Source: Williamsia soli (GTDB lineage Bacteria; Actinomycetota; Actinomycetes; Mycobacteriales; Mycobacteriaceae). From it: a stretch of 64,000 nucleotides of DNA. Positions 18,235-26,108 of the stretch are shown in pieces. The stretch covers positions 62,001 to 126,000 of the forward strand of contig NZ_JAFRDR010000002.1 in the NCBI RefSeq assembly GCF_017377795.1, read 5' to 3'. Position numbers and translations under genes: made by a program. The number at the start of each line of letters is the position of its first letter. The first letter of the stretch is position 1. The notes beneath the pieces were generated by a model that saw only the letters and a list, made by a program, of their open reading frames with translations, made no database searches and was not told the origin of the DNA.

Positions 18235-19113
18235 ATGGAACTGCGTCAGCTGGAGTACTTCGTGGCCGTCGCCGAGGAGGCGAACTTCACCCGCGCCGCC
18301 GAACGCGTCCGGATCAGTCAATCGGGGGTCAGCGCCCAGGTTCGCCAACTCGAGCGTGAACTCGGCTGCGAACTGTTCGACCGGTCGAGCCGGGTCGCCC
18401 GCCTGACTGTTGCCGGCCGCGCTGCGCTCGGACCCGCCAGGGCTGCGCTGGAGGCAGCCGCGGGACTCGGTCACGCCGTGGACGAGGTCGGCGGCCTCCT
18501 CCGCGGGGAGCTGTCGCTCGGCATGGTCATCGGATGCACGATCACCCCGCTGTTCGTGGGGCTGGAGAAGTTTCATCGGCGACATCCAGGGGTTGCACTC
18601 TCGCTCCACGAGGACAACTCGGACCGGATGGTCGATGATCTCCACGCGGGGAAACTCGACGTCGCGCTGATCGGCGCGTACGGATCGGCGCCCGCCGGAC
18701 TGGAGTCCATGACCATAGTCAGCGAGGCGCTGTGTGTCCTGGTGCCGCCGGGGCACGAATGGGCGGCGAGAAAGAGCGTGAGGGTGGCTGATCTGGATGG
18801 CAGCGCCGTGATCTGCATGCCGCAGGGGACCGGGATTCGGGCGACACTCGACGACGCGTGCGCCGGTGCAGGGGTATCTCCGGTCATCGCCCTGCAGGCG
18901 ACCTCGGCAGACGCGATCGCCGACCTTGCATCACGAGGACTGGGTGCCGCGGTGCTCAGCGAGTCGATGTCCGCCGATTTCGCGGAGCGCCTGGTGGCGC
19001 TTCCGCTGGACGGCGTGCCTGAACCTGCCCTGCTGCTGCTGGTGTGGTCATCGTCGTCGAATCCGGCACTCCGAGTGCTCGTTTCATGCTTGACCGATGC
19101 GTTCGGGGTCTGA
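18235..19113 (+). CDS. LysR-family transcriptional regulator
   Basis: This 292-residue protein has the LysR winged helix at the N-terminus (MELRQLEYFVAVAEEANFTRAAER; residues 1-60) and a two-lobed co-inducer domain (about 90-290). The inducer is unknown. It is divergent from the SnoaL-like gene across a 100-bp gap. Its 3' end is followed directly by the 21-bp repeat array. Confidence 0.85.
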   Translation: MELRQLEYFVAVAEEANFTRAAERVRISQSGVSAQVRQLERELGCELFDRSSRVARLTVAGRAALGPARAALEAAAGLGHAVDEVGGLLRGELSLGMVIGCTITPLFVGLEKFHRRHPGVALSLHEDNSDRMVDDLHAGKLDVALIGAYGSAPAGLESMTIVSEALCVLVPPGHEWAARKSVRVADLDGSAVICMPQGTGIRATLDDACAGAGVSPVIALQATSADAIADLASRGLGAAVLSESMSADFAERLVALPLDGVPEPALLLLVWSSSSNPALRVLVSCLTDAFGV

Positions 19114-19120
19114 TCTTGGG

Positions 19121-19225
19121 CCGAGCGTGCCCTCCCGGACACCGAGCGTGCCCTTTGGGACGCCGAGCGTGCCCTTCCGGACACCGAGCGTGCCCTTCCG
19201 GACACCGAGCGTGCCACTACCCCGG
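19121..19225 (+). repeat. Tandem array of five 21-bp units (CCGAGCGTGCCCTTCCGGACA type)
   Basis: Five consecutive 21-bp units start at 19121, 19142, 19163, 19184 and 19205. Each begins CCGAGCGTGCC; units 3 and 4 are identical, units 1 and 2 differ at a few bases, and unit 5 diverges in its second half. The array starts 8 bases after the LysR stop. A second array of inverted units follows at 19249. Confidence 0.9.
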
Positions 19226-19248
19226 CGGGCGGCCCACTGGACCAAAAG

Positions 19249-19311
19249 AAGGGCCCGCTCGGCGTATTTAAGGGCCCGCTCGGCGTTGGGAAGGGCCCGC
19301 TCGGCGTCGTG
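19249..19311 (-). repeat. Three inverted 21-bp units facing the upstream array
   Basis: Three units of 21 bp each begin AAGGGCCCGCTCGGCGT (19249, 19270, 19291). The reverse complement, ACGCCGAGCGGGCCCTT, is nearly the core of the upstream units, so the two arrays face each other around a 23-bp centre. Transcripts crossing the region could form alternative long stems. The block ends 4 bases before the glutamine synthetase stop. Confidence 0.9.
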
Positions 19312-19315
19312 GTGA

Positions 19316-21490
19316 CTACAGGATGTAGAGCATTTCCTGGTAGGTCGGGAGTGGCCAGAGGTCATCGGCCACAATCGCTTCGAGTTCGTCAGCTGCAGTT
19401 CGAACAGCAGCCATGGCGGGCAGGAGGGTGTCGCGGGCGAAGAGGGCCTCTGCCGGGGCGCCGTCCACGTGCTCGCCGAGCGCGGACTTGAGAGTAGCCA
19501 GCGCTGTGGTCAGTGCCGACATCGGTTCGCTGACCATCGAGAGCAGCGTGGTGTCTGGCTCCAGACCGGCACTCTTGAGCGCGGTGACGTTGGTGGCGAT
19601 CTCCGTCTGATAACGCACGGCGGCCGGAAGGACGAGGGTCGACCCGATCTCGAGAGTCAGCTTGGCCTCCACCGCGATGGTCAAGTAGTACTGTTCCAGC
19701 CCGATCTCGTAGCGGCTGTGCATCTCTCGATCGTTGAAGACGCCGTACTTGGAGAACAGTTCGATGGACTTCTGGGTGATGAGCTCCGGAAGGGCATCGA
19801 CTGTGGTCTTGAGGTTGGGCAGTCCACGGGACTCCGCTTCGATCGGCCAGGTGTCGGAGTAGCCGTCGCCGTTGAACACGACCGCGCCGTGTTCGGTGAT
19901 GATGTCGGTGAGCAAGTGCTGCACGGCAGTGTCGAACTCGACACCTTCCTTGACTGCTTGCTCGAGAACGGTGGCGCAGTAGTCCAGGGAGTCGGCCATG
20001 ATCGTGTTCAGGACGACCATCGGTTCGCTGACGGTCTGCATCGAACCCGGTGCCCGGAACTCGAAGCGGTTGCCGGTGAACGCAAACGAGCTCGTGCGGT
20101 TGCGGTCACCGGGGTCGGTCGGCAGGACAGGCAATGTGTCGACACCGATGATCATGGTGCCCTTGCCCTTCGAAGAAGTCGCTGCACCCTTCGCGATCTG
20201 ATCGAAGACATCTGCGAGCTGCTCGCCGAGGAAGATCGAGACGATCGCGGGCGGGGCCTCGTTGGCGCCCAGGCGATGATCGTTCGTGGCCGAGGCGACC
20301 GAGACGCGCAGAAGACCTGCATGCAGATGCACTGCGCGGATGACGGCGGCACAGAACACCAGGAACTGGGCATTCTCGTGCGGGGTGTCGCCGGGGACGA
20401 GCAGGCTGCCGAACTTGTCGTTACCGAACGAGAAGTTGACGTGTTTACCGGAGCCGTTGACACCTTCGAAGGGCTTCTCGTGGAAGAGACATTCCATGCC
20501 GTGCTTCTTGGCGACGGTCTTGAAGGTGGTCATCAAGAGTTGCTGGTGGTCGGCTGCGATGTTGCCACGCTCGAACATCGGCGCGATCTCGAACTGTCCT
20601 GGCGCGACCTCGTTATGGCGGGTCTTGGCTGGAATGCCGAGCTTGAACAGCTCACGCTCGGTGTCCATCATGAACCCGAGCACCCTCTCAGGGACAGCAC
20701 CGAAGTAGTGGTCGTCGAACTCTTGGCCTTTCGGCGGTTTGGTGCCGAACAGGGTGCGCCCGGCGTTGAGCAGGTCGGGGCGCGCGAGGAAGAAGTGGCG
20801 ATCAACCAGGAAGTACTCCTGCTCCGGTCCACAGAATGCGACGATGTGGCCGGGGTTGTCGTGGCCGAACAGTTTGAGAACACGCTCGGCGTGCTTGCCC
20901 ATCGCCTGCTGCGAGCGAAGCATCGGGGTCTTGTGGTCGAGTGCCTCACCGGTCATCGAGACGAAGACCGTCGGGATGCACAGGGTGTTGCCGTTCGGGT
21001 TCTCGAGTATGTACGCGGGGCTGGTCACGTCCCAGCCGGTGTATCCGCGGGCCTCGAAGGTGTTGCGGAGGCCACCGTTGGGGAAGCTCGATGCGTCGGG
21101 CTCGCCCTGGATCAGGGTTTTACCCTGGAACTCGGCCATTGTCGATCCGTCGCTGGCCGGCTCGAGGAAACTGTCGTGCTTCTCTGCGGTGAGACCGGTC
21201 AGAGGGTAGAAAACGTGAGCGTAGTGGGTGGCGCCCTTCTCCAGCGCCCAATCCTTCATCGCGGACGCAACAGCGTCGGCGACAGCGGGATCGAGCTTGC
21301 TGCCCTTCTCGATCGTGGTGATGACGGACTTGAAGACATTCTTCGGCAGCCGCTTCATCATCACGGATTTGTTGAAAACGTTCTCGCCGAAGACATCGCC
21401 CGGTGCCTCGGTGATGTCGAAGCTCACGGGTGGCGGAATGTACGCCTCGACAGCGGTGATGGCGGCGAGCCGGATGTTGTTACCACTCAT
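19316..21490 (-). CDS. Glutamine synthetase type III (GlnN-like)
   Basis: This 724-residue protein has the length and motifs of GS III, which differs strongly from the ~470-residue GS I: an N-terminal FGENVFN region, [10 protein letters not shown] (metal-binding Glu), [35 protein letters not shown] and [16 protein letters not shown]. It makes glutamine from glutamate, ammonia and ATP, normally as a dodecamer. A GlnR-type operator lies 76 bp upstream, so it is probably a nitrogen-starvation enzyme. It is convergent with the LysR gene across the 21-bp arrays. Confidence 0.92.
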   Translation of the reverse strand: MSGNNIRLAAITAVEAYIPPPVSFDITEAPGDVFGENVFNKSVMMKRLPKNVFKSVITTIEKGSKLDPAVADAVASAMKDWALEKGATHYAHVFYPLTGLTAEKHDSFLEPASDGSTMAEFQGKTLIQGEPDASSFPNGGLRNTFEARGYTGWDVTSPAYILENPNGNTLCIPTVFVSMTGEALDHKTPMLRSQQAMGKHAERVLKLFGHDNPGHIVAFCGPEQEYFLVDRHFFLARPDLLNAGRTLFGTKPPKGQEFDDHYFGAVPERVLGFMMDTERELFKLGIPAKTRHNEVAPGQFEIAPMFERGNIAADHQQLLMTTFKTVAKKHGMECLFHEKPFEGVNGSGKHVNFSFGNDKFGSLLVPGDTPHENAQFLVFCAAVIRAVHLHAGLLRVSVASATNDHRLGANEAPPAIVSIFLGEQLADVFDQIAKGAATSSKGKGTMIIGVDTLPVLPTDPGDRNRTSSFAFTGNRFEFRAPGSMQTVSEPMVVLNTIMADSLDYCATVLEQAVKEGVEFDTAVQHLLTDIITEHGAVVFNGDGYSDTWPIEAESRGLPNLKTTVDALPELITQKSIELFSKYGVFNDREMHSRYEIGLEQYYLTIAVEAKLTLEIGSTLVLPAAVRYQTEIATNVTALKSAGLEPDTTLLSMVSEPMSALTTALATLKSALGEHVDGAPAEALFARDTLLPAMAAVRTAADELEAIVADDLWPLPTYQEMLYIL

Positions 21491-21565
21491 TTATCTCATT
21501 ACCCTTCAGGCGTGGGTCCTGCACTTGTCCTGCAAGCCCTGACCTGCGAACTCTACGAATCGTCG

Positions 21566-21592
21566 GTAACCGACTTGTTTCGTCTCAGTGAC
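21566..21592 (-). promoter_or_regulatory. GlnR operator (three half-sites) upstream of GS III
   Basis: On the minus strand the sequence reads GTCAC-n6-GAAAC-n6-GTTAC, matching three consecutive half-sites of the actinobacterial GlnR box (gTnAC-n6-GaAAC repeated) with exact 11-bp phasing. It ends 76 bp upstream of the GS III start. The rest of the 210-bp gap (21491-21700) shows no other feature I can support. Confidence 0.65.
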
Positions 21593-21700
21593 GATGAAAA
21601 GCAGTGTGGGTCGAGTGTTTCGAACTGGTTGCCTGCCGCCGGTAAATGTCCGTTTCGACGTCGAACACACGCACCGCGAGAGTGCACATCGTGCTCCAGC

Positions 21701-22240
21701 TCACCGCCCCGACGGACGGTCGATACGGAACACGTGATGCTGACCGTCGTCGACGGGGTTGTCGGGTTTGAGATAGCCGGTGGCGATCTGAGTGAATCCG
21801 GCAGCCAGCAGCGCTCGCCATGAGGCCGGGTTCGCCACTGCAACCGGGACGATCACGGTGGTGGACGACGGGTAGTCGTCCCAGCACTTGTCCACCATCT
21901 CCTTGATCATCGCGGTACCGAGACCTTGTCCGGTGAAGCGCGTCTCGCCGATGAAATAGTCGATCGACAGGGTGTCCTCGGGGACTTCGACGAGCGTCTC
22001 CATCTCGGCCTGATCGTCCGGATAGTCAGAGAACCGGTATCGCTGGATGAAGCCGATCGGATCCGGCTCGTGGATCACGATGAAGTCCTCCGACGCCTCC
22101 GTTCCGTCGAAGCTGCCGGCGAAGTCGCGTTCGATCGCCTCGTCCGAGGTGTCGTGGAACCAGAACCTCGCGACGTGCAGATTCTGCAGCCAGGTCTGGA
22201 TGAGTGGAAGGTCCTCGCGGGTGGTGCGGCGGAACTGCAT
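21701..22240 (-). CDS. GNAT-family N-acetyltransferase (AAC(6')-like)
   Basis: This 179-residue GNAT protein has FRRTTREDLPLIQTWL at the N-terminus and the acetyl-CoA loop GQGLGTAMIKEM followed by NPASWRALLAAGF. The closest named group is the AAC(6')/siderophore-acetyltransferase-like set; the acceptor is unknown. The frame is open to 22339, but the upstream part overlaps the SDR remnant in another frame, and the ATG at 22240 gives the normal family N-terminus. Confidence 0.75.
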   Translation of the reverse strand: MQFRRTTREDLPLIQTWLQNLHVARFWFHDTSDEAIERDFAGSFDGTEASEDFIVIHEPDPIGFIQRYRFSDYPDDQAEMETLVEVPEDTLSIDYFIGETRFTGQGLGTAMIKEMVDKCWDDYPSSTTVIVPVAVANPASWRALLAAGFTQIATGYLKPDNPVDDGQHHVFRIDRPSGR

Positions 22241-22293
22241 CTCACCAGCTTCGGCTTCCGGGGATGCCGGGTCAACCGGTATTCCCAGGACGA

Positions 22294-22404
22294 TCAGATG
22301 GCTCCACCGTCGACGTGGATGACCTGTCCATTCACCCACTGGGCGGGGCCGGCCAGAAACGCAACCGTCCCCGAAGGCAGCTCCGCATCCGCTCGAAATG
22401 GGGG
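22294..22404 (-). pseudogene. C-terminal remnant of a short-chain dehydrogenase (SDR)
   Basis: On the minus strand the frame ending at 22294 reads ADAELPSGTVAFLAGPAQW then VNGQVIHVDGGAI and stop. This is the C-terminal signature of classical SDR enzymes (AxxVAFLAS...WVNGQVxxVDGG). The catalytic and cofactor-binding parts are absent; the sequence runs straight into the promoter of the acyl-CoA synthetase gene. The GNAT gene begins 54 bp downstream, so an ancestral SDR-GNAT pair seems to have lost most of its first gene. Confidence 0.65.
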
Positions 22405-22431
22405 TGTTGAGCTCGAAGACTTCCGCAAATC

Positions 22432-22445
22432 TGTAACACGTTCTA
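22432..22445 (+). promoter_or_regulatory. KstR-pattern operator upstream of the acyl-CoA synthetase
   Basis: TGTAACACGTTCTA fits the 14-bp pattern TnnAACnnGTTnnA described for KstR, the TetR repressor of cholesterol catabolism in Mycobacteriales. It overlaps the -10 box TAGTCT and ends 10 bp before the ATG, an ideal position for repression. Other TetR regulators of lipid genes bind similar sites, so KstR itself is inference. Confidence 0.5.
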
Positions 22446-22449
22446 GTCT
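22444..22449 (+). promoter_or_regulatory. -10 box TAGTCT of the acyl-CoA synthetase gene (leaderless)
   Basis: TAGTCT fits TANNNT and ends 6 nt before the ATG at 22456; no ribosome-binding site is present. It overlaps the operator-like site 22432-22445. Confidence 0.45.
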
Positions 22450-22455
22450 GAGCTC

Positions 22456-24081
22456 ATGACTGTTTCTGCGGACGCAACCACTGAATTCGATCACCTGCGC
22501 GGCGGTACCCACCTCGGACACCTGATGGTTGCCTCGCTCAAACGGCACCACAACGACCCGGTGCTCTTTCTCGGCGACACGACGCTCACCGGTGGTCAGA
22601 TGGCCGAGCAGATCAGTCGTTACATCCAGGCATTCGAGTCGCTCGGTGCCGGTTCCGGAAGCGCGGTCGGACTACTCGCTCTGAACCGACCCGAAGTTCT
22701 GCTGGTGATCGGTGCGGGACAGACCCAGGGCTGGCGCCGTAGCGCTCTGCACCCGATGGGCTCCCTCGACGACCACGCGTACGTGCTCTCCGATGCACAG
22801 ATCAGCACGCTGGTCATCGATCCCGTACCCATGTTCGTCGAGCGGGCGGTGGCCTTACTGGAGCGGGTCGACAGTCTCAAGCAGGTGCTCACCTTGGGGC
22901 CGGTGCCCGCCGAGCTGGCTGACGTGGGCCGCGATGTCATTGCTGAGGCGAACAGGTACGAGTCGAAGCCTCTGGTGGCAGCGGACCTCCCGCCCGACCA
23001 CGTCGTGTCGATCACGTACACCGGCGGCACCACCGGAAAGCCCAAGGGCGTCATCGGTACCGCGCGGGCGATGTCGACCATGACCCAGATCCAGTTGTCG
23101 GAGTGGGAGTGGCCGGATCATCCCCGCTTCCTCATGTGCACCCCGCTCTCTCACGCCGGCGCAGCGTTTTTCGTGCCGACGCTGATGAAGGGCGGCTCGA
23201 TGGTGGTGCTGTCCAAGTTCGACCCCGCGGAGGTCCTGCGCACCATCGAGGAACAGAAGATCACGGCAACGATGCTCGTGCCCTCGATGCTGTACGCCCT
23301 CATGGATCATCCGGATTCCCGGACGCGCGACCTCTCGTCTCTCGAGACCGTCTATTACGGGGCGTCTGCGATCAATCCCGTGCGGCTGGCTGAGGCGATC
23401 GAACGGTTCGGGCCGATCTTCGCGCAGTACTACGGGCAGTCCGAGGCGCCGATGGTGATCAGCTATCTGCCCAAGGGTGCTCACGATGCCAAGCGGCTGT
23501 CGAGCTGCGGACGGCCGTCGGCGTTCTTGCGTACCGCTCTCCTCGGTGACGACGGAAAACCGGTGCCGGTGGGGGAGCCCGGAGAGATCTGTGTCGCCGG
23601 GCCCTTGCTCGCCGGTGGCTACTGGGGTCTGCCCGAGGCGACAGCCGAGACGTTCAAAGACGGGTGGCTGCGCACCGGTGACGTCGCCCGCGAGGACGAG
23701 GACGGCTACTGGTTCATCGTCGACCGGACCAAAGACATGATCGTCACCGGCGGATTCAATGTCTTCCCCCGGGAGGTCGAGGACGTTGTCGCCGAGCATC
23801 CTTCGGTGGCCCAGGTCGGTGTCATCGGGGTACCCGACGAGAAGTGGGGTGAAGCCGTGACAGCGATCGTCGTGCTGCGGTCGGACGCACCCACCGACGA
23901 GCGCTCGATCGAGACGATGATCTCTGAGATCCAGAGCGCGGTGAAAGACCGAAAAGGGTCTGTGCAGTCGCCGAAACAGATCATCATCGCCGACTCCCTA
24001 CCGCTCACCGCTCTGGGTAAGCCGGACAAGAAGTCACTGCGCAAGCAGTACTGGGGCGACAGTGATCGATCGGTCGGCTGA
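22456..24081 (+). CDS. Fatty-acyl-CoA/acyl-AMP synthetase (FadD, AMP-binding family)
   Basis: This 541-residue adenylate-forming enzyme has the P-loop-like motif ITYTGGTTGKPKGV (about 190-203), the YYGQSEAP motif, the hinge region GWLRTGDVAREDEDGYWFIVDR and the C-terminal catalytic Lys in LPLTALGKPDKKSLR. It resembles mycobacterial FadD8. It should activate a fatty or aromatic/steroid side-chain acid with ATP to acyl-AMP and then acyl-CoA. An operator of KstR pattern sits on its promoter. It is convergent with bioN, with 7 bases between. Confidence 0.88.
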   Translation: MTVSADATTEFDHLRGGTHLGHLMVASLKRHHNDPVLFLGDTTLTGGQMAEQISRYIQAFESLGAGSGSAVGLLALNRPEVLLVIGAGQTQGWRRSALHPMGSLDDHAYVLSDAQISTLVIDPVPMFVERAVALLERVDSLKQVLTLGPVPAELADVGRDVIAEANRYESKPLVAADLPPDHVVSITYTGGTTGKPKGVIGTARAMSTMTQIQLSEWEWPDHPRFLMCTPLSHAGAAFFVPTLMKGGSMVVLSKFDPAEVLRTIEEQKITATMLVPSMLYALMDHPDSRTRDLSSLETVYYGASAINPVRLAEAIERFGPIFAQYYGQSEAPMVISYLPKGAHDAKRLSSCGRPSAFLRTALLGDDGKPVPVGEPGEICVAGPLLAGGYWGLPEATAETFKDGWLRTGDVAREDEDGYWFIVDRTKDMIVTGGFNVFPREVEDVVAEHPSVAQVGVIGVPDEKWGEAVTAIVVLRSDAPTDERSIETMISEIQSAVKDRKGSVQSPKQIIIADSLPLTALGKPDKKSLRKQYWGDSDRSVG

Positions 24082-24088
24082 GACCGGC

Positions 24089-24691
24089 TCAGTCGAGCCC
24101 GCGCGCGGTGAGCGACTCGGCGAATCCGTCCGCTGCGTGCAGGGTGGCGATCACCGCGGGAGCCACCACGACACGAGGTGAGAACCGCAGTCCGCGTGCG
24201 CGGCGTGCCTCGTCGACCTGCGCGATGATCTCGACCATCAGCGGAATCGCGCGGATGGCCAGTGCCATGGCGAGTGCGATCTGACTCGGCCTCATGCCGA
24301 TTCGGGACAGCGGGCTCAGCATCGTCGTCAGTGCAGAGAGCATGGCGGTCGTCTTCGTGGTCAAGGTCACCACCGCGGCCAAGGCGACCGACAACACGAG
24401 CACGCCACAGACGACCACGGCCCTGGCCCAGTCCGTGAAGATGATCTGGAACACGAAAACGAATCCGACCACCCAGACCAGCGGCCGCAGTTGGTCCAGG
24501 GCGACCCGCGGACCGATCCCGGCCACTGCGTAGACGCCTGTCACGGCGAGAGTGGCTGCGGCCAGGCGCGCCGGGCTGGTGACAAGCAAGGCCATCACGA
24601 GGATGGTCACGGCGAGTAGCAGGAGTTTCACGCCTGCGGGCAGCCGGTGAACGAGGGATCGGCCGGGCCGGTAGATCCCCAGGATGCTCAC
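24089..24691 (-). CDS. bioN: Biotin ECF transporter transmembrane T component (BioN)
   Basis: This 200-residue membrane protein has about five hydrophobic segments and the two ECF T-component coupling motifs DEARRARGL and FAESLTARGLD (Ala-Arg-Gly boxes that contact the ATPase). It follows the ATPase and BioY genes on the same strand with a 4-base overlap (24688-24691), forming a complete bioY-bioM-bioN operon for biotin uptake. Confidence 0.88.
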   Translation of the reverse strand: MSILGIYRPGRSLVHRLPAGVKLLLLAVTILVMALLVTSPARLAAATLAVTGVYAVAGIGPRVALDQLRPLVWVVGFVFVFQIIFTDWARAVVVCGVLVLSVALAAVVTLTTKTTAMLSALTTMLSPLSRIGMRPSQIALAMALAIRAIPLMVEIIAQVDEARRARGLRFSPRVVVAPAVIATLHAADGFAESLTARGLD

Positions 24692-25386
24692 GACATCAAC
24701 TCGCGGTAGGCGGCGATGGCGACCGCCGGTGGACCGTCGCAGTGGACGGCACCGTCGTCGATCACGATGACCCTGTCGAAATCGCTCAGGAACTCGAGGT
24801 CATGAGAGACCACGATCAGCTGCTCGTCGATCGTCGCGAAGGTGTTGCGCAACATGGTCGTGTTCCGCAGGTCGAGCAAGGTGGTGGGTTCGTCGGCGAC
24901 GATCACGGCAGGGTCGGTGACCAAGACCGATGCCAGCGCGAGCAGTTGTTTCTGACCGCCGGACAAGCGATGTGCGGGATGATCGGCGTACTCCTGCAGA
25001 CCGAACCGTTCCAGCGTCTGTGCAACTCGACGTTCCCGTTCTCCGCGAGACAGATCGCTGCGGGACAGCGACAGATCCACATCCTCGGCGACTGTCGGCA
25101 TGATGATCTGACGGTCGGGATCGGTGAACACGAAGCCGACCATCTTCCGGACGTCGCGTGCCCGGCGCCGGGTCGGAACACCGTTGACCCACACCGACCC
25201 TCGATCCGGGATCACCAGACCGTTCACCATCCTCGCCAGCGTCGACTTGCCGCTGCCGTTGGAGCCGACGATGCCGATCCGGCGCTCGGTCAAGGTCAGG
25301 GACACGTCCCGAACGACAGTTCTGTCCCCGAATGCGTGGCCCACATTCTCGAAGACCACCCCAGACTGTGAACGCTCGGCAGTCAT
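24688..25386 (-). CDS. bioM: Biotin ECF transporter ATPase (BioM)
   Basis: This 232-residue ATPase has Walker A GSNGSGKS (residues 41-48), Q-loop FVFTDPDRQI, signature LSGGQKQL, Walker B AVIVADEPTTLLD and switch His in IVVSHDLEFL. The frame is open upstream to 25812 but that part only overlaps bioY in another frame; the ATG at 25386 overlaps the bioY stop by four bases and gives the family N-terminus. It energises biotin import with BioN and BioY. Confidence 0.9.
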   Translation of the reverse strand: MTAERSQSGVVFENVGHAFGDRTVVRDVSLTLTERRIGIVGSNGSGKSTLARMVNGLVIPDRGSVWVNGVPTRRRARDVRKMVGFVFTDPDRQIIMPTVAEDVDLSLSRSDLSRGERERRVAQTLERFGLQEYADHPAHRLSGGQKQLLALASVLVTDPAVIVADEPTTLLDLRNTTMLRNTFATIDEQLIVVSHDLEFLSDFDRVIVIDDGAVHCDGPPAVAIAAYRELMS

Positions 25387-26012
25387 GCACCACCGGTGCT
25401 GCGGCGTATCCGCAACGGTCTGATCAATCCGGGGTAGCCGCGGTGGACCTGGCGCGCCACCAACGCAGTGATCACCGCCTTCGCCACGTCTCCCGCTACG
25501 TAGATGCCGTTGGTAGACAGTGCGCCCCACCAACTCAGGTCGGTGCGCAGCAACAGACCGATCGTCCCGAACAGGTAGATGACTCCCATGCCGCCGACGA
25601 TGTTGATCACGATGCCCGGCAGCACCCGGTACCGCGGCATCATCGTGGCGGTCAGGATCCCGATCACCACGACAGCGGGGAGCCAACCGATGAAGAAGCC
25701 GGCTGTGGGGGACGTCAGCGAAACCAGTCCGGTGCGTCCGCCGGCCAGTATGGGGAGCCCGGCGATGGCGAGCAGCGAGAAGATGATCACCGCGAGCCCG
25801 CCCTTGCGCCACCCGAGGATGGCTCCGGCAAGCATCACACCGAGGGTTTGCAGGGTGATCGGCACCCCGCTCGGCCCGATGGTGATCGTGCCCGGCAGTC
25901 CCAACGCTGCGATCAGGGCGGCGAACACCGCCGCCTGCGTCAGGTCGCCGACCCCGATTGCCCAGCGCGCTCGCGATGTCGGGTTCTCGTGCACATAATC
26001 CGTGGAAGACAT
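25383..26012 (-). CDS. bioY: Biotin ECF transporter S component (BioY)
   Basis: This 209-residue membrane protein is a BioY family member: 'QAAVFAALIAALGLPGTITIG', 'VPITLQTLGVMLAGAILGWRKGG' and 'GRTGLVSLTSPTAGFFIGW' are its signatures, in six membrane segments. It binds biotin and works with BioM and BioN. I chose the ATG at 26012 because AGAGGTGA ends 5 nt upstream; the GTG at 26021 lies within that Shine-Dalgarno region. Confidence 0.9.
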   Translation of the reverse strand: MSSTDYVHENPTSRARWAIGVGDLTQAAVFAALIAALGLPGTITIGPSGVPITLQTLGVMLAGAILGWRKGGLAVIIFSLLAIAGLPILAGGRTGLVSLTSPTAGFFIGWLPAVVVIGILTATMMPRYRVLPGIVINIVGGMGVIYLFGTIGLLLRTDLSWWGALSTNGIYVAGDVAKAVITALVARQVHRGYPGLIRPLRIRRSTGGA

Positions 26013-26027
26013 TCCAGTCACCTCTTA

Positions 26028-26052
26028 CCCATCTTTTCCAGATGGGATTATG
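26028..26052 (-). promoter_or_regulatory. bioY promoter: -10 CATAAT with adjoining 19-bp dyad
   Basis: The dyad CCCATCT-n5-AGATGGG (26028-26046) is perfect and lies directly downstream of a CATAAT -10 box (26047-26052, minus strand), so it overlaps the likely transcription start, 16 bases before the bioY ATG. It could be the operator of a biotin repressor or an RNA hairpin near the ribosome-binding site. No known biotin-regulator consensus is matched. Confidence 0.45.
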
Positions 26053-26108
26053 TCCCGTTCACGTGCGAACCAGGGAATCGGGCGGCCCCTGCGATCAGAT
26101 GTCTGTCT

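Noticed and set aside
19121-19311. CRISPR array
   Set aside because: The 21-bp units are contiguous with no unique spacers, and part of them is inverted; no cas gene is nearby.
19469-21823. Very long open frame antisense to the glutamine synthetase gene
   Set aside because: It is the mirror of a high-GC gene in a favourable frame. The opposite strand encodes a complete, motif-bearing GS III; the antisense product shows no known domain.
22241-22339. N-terminal extension of the GNAT protein
   Set aside because: These codons lie on top of the SDR remnant in another frame and do not look like a GNAT N-terminus; the ATG at 22240 fits the family.
25387-25812. N-terminal extension of the BioM ATPase
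   Set aside because: The extra 142 codons are Arg/His-rich, overlap bioY and precede a good family start at 25386.
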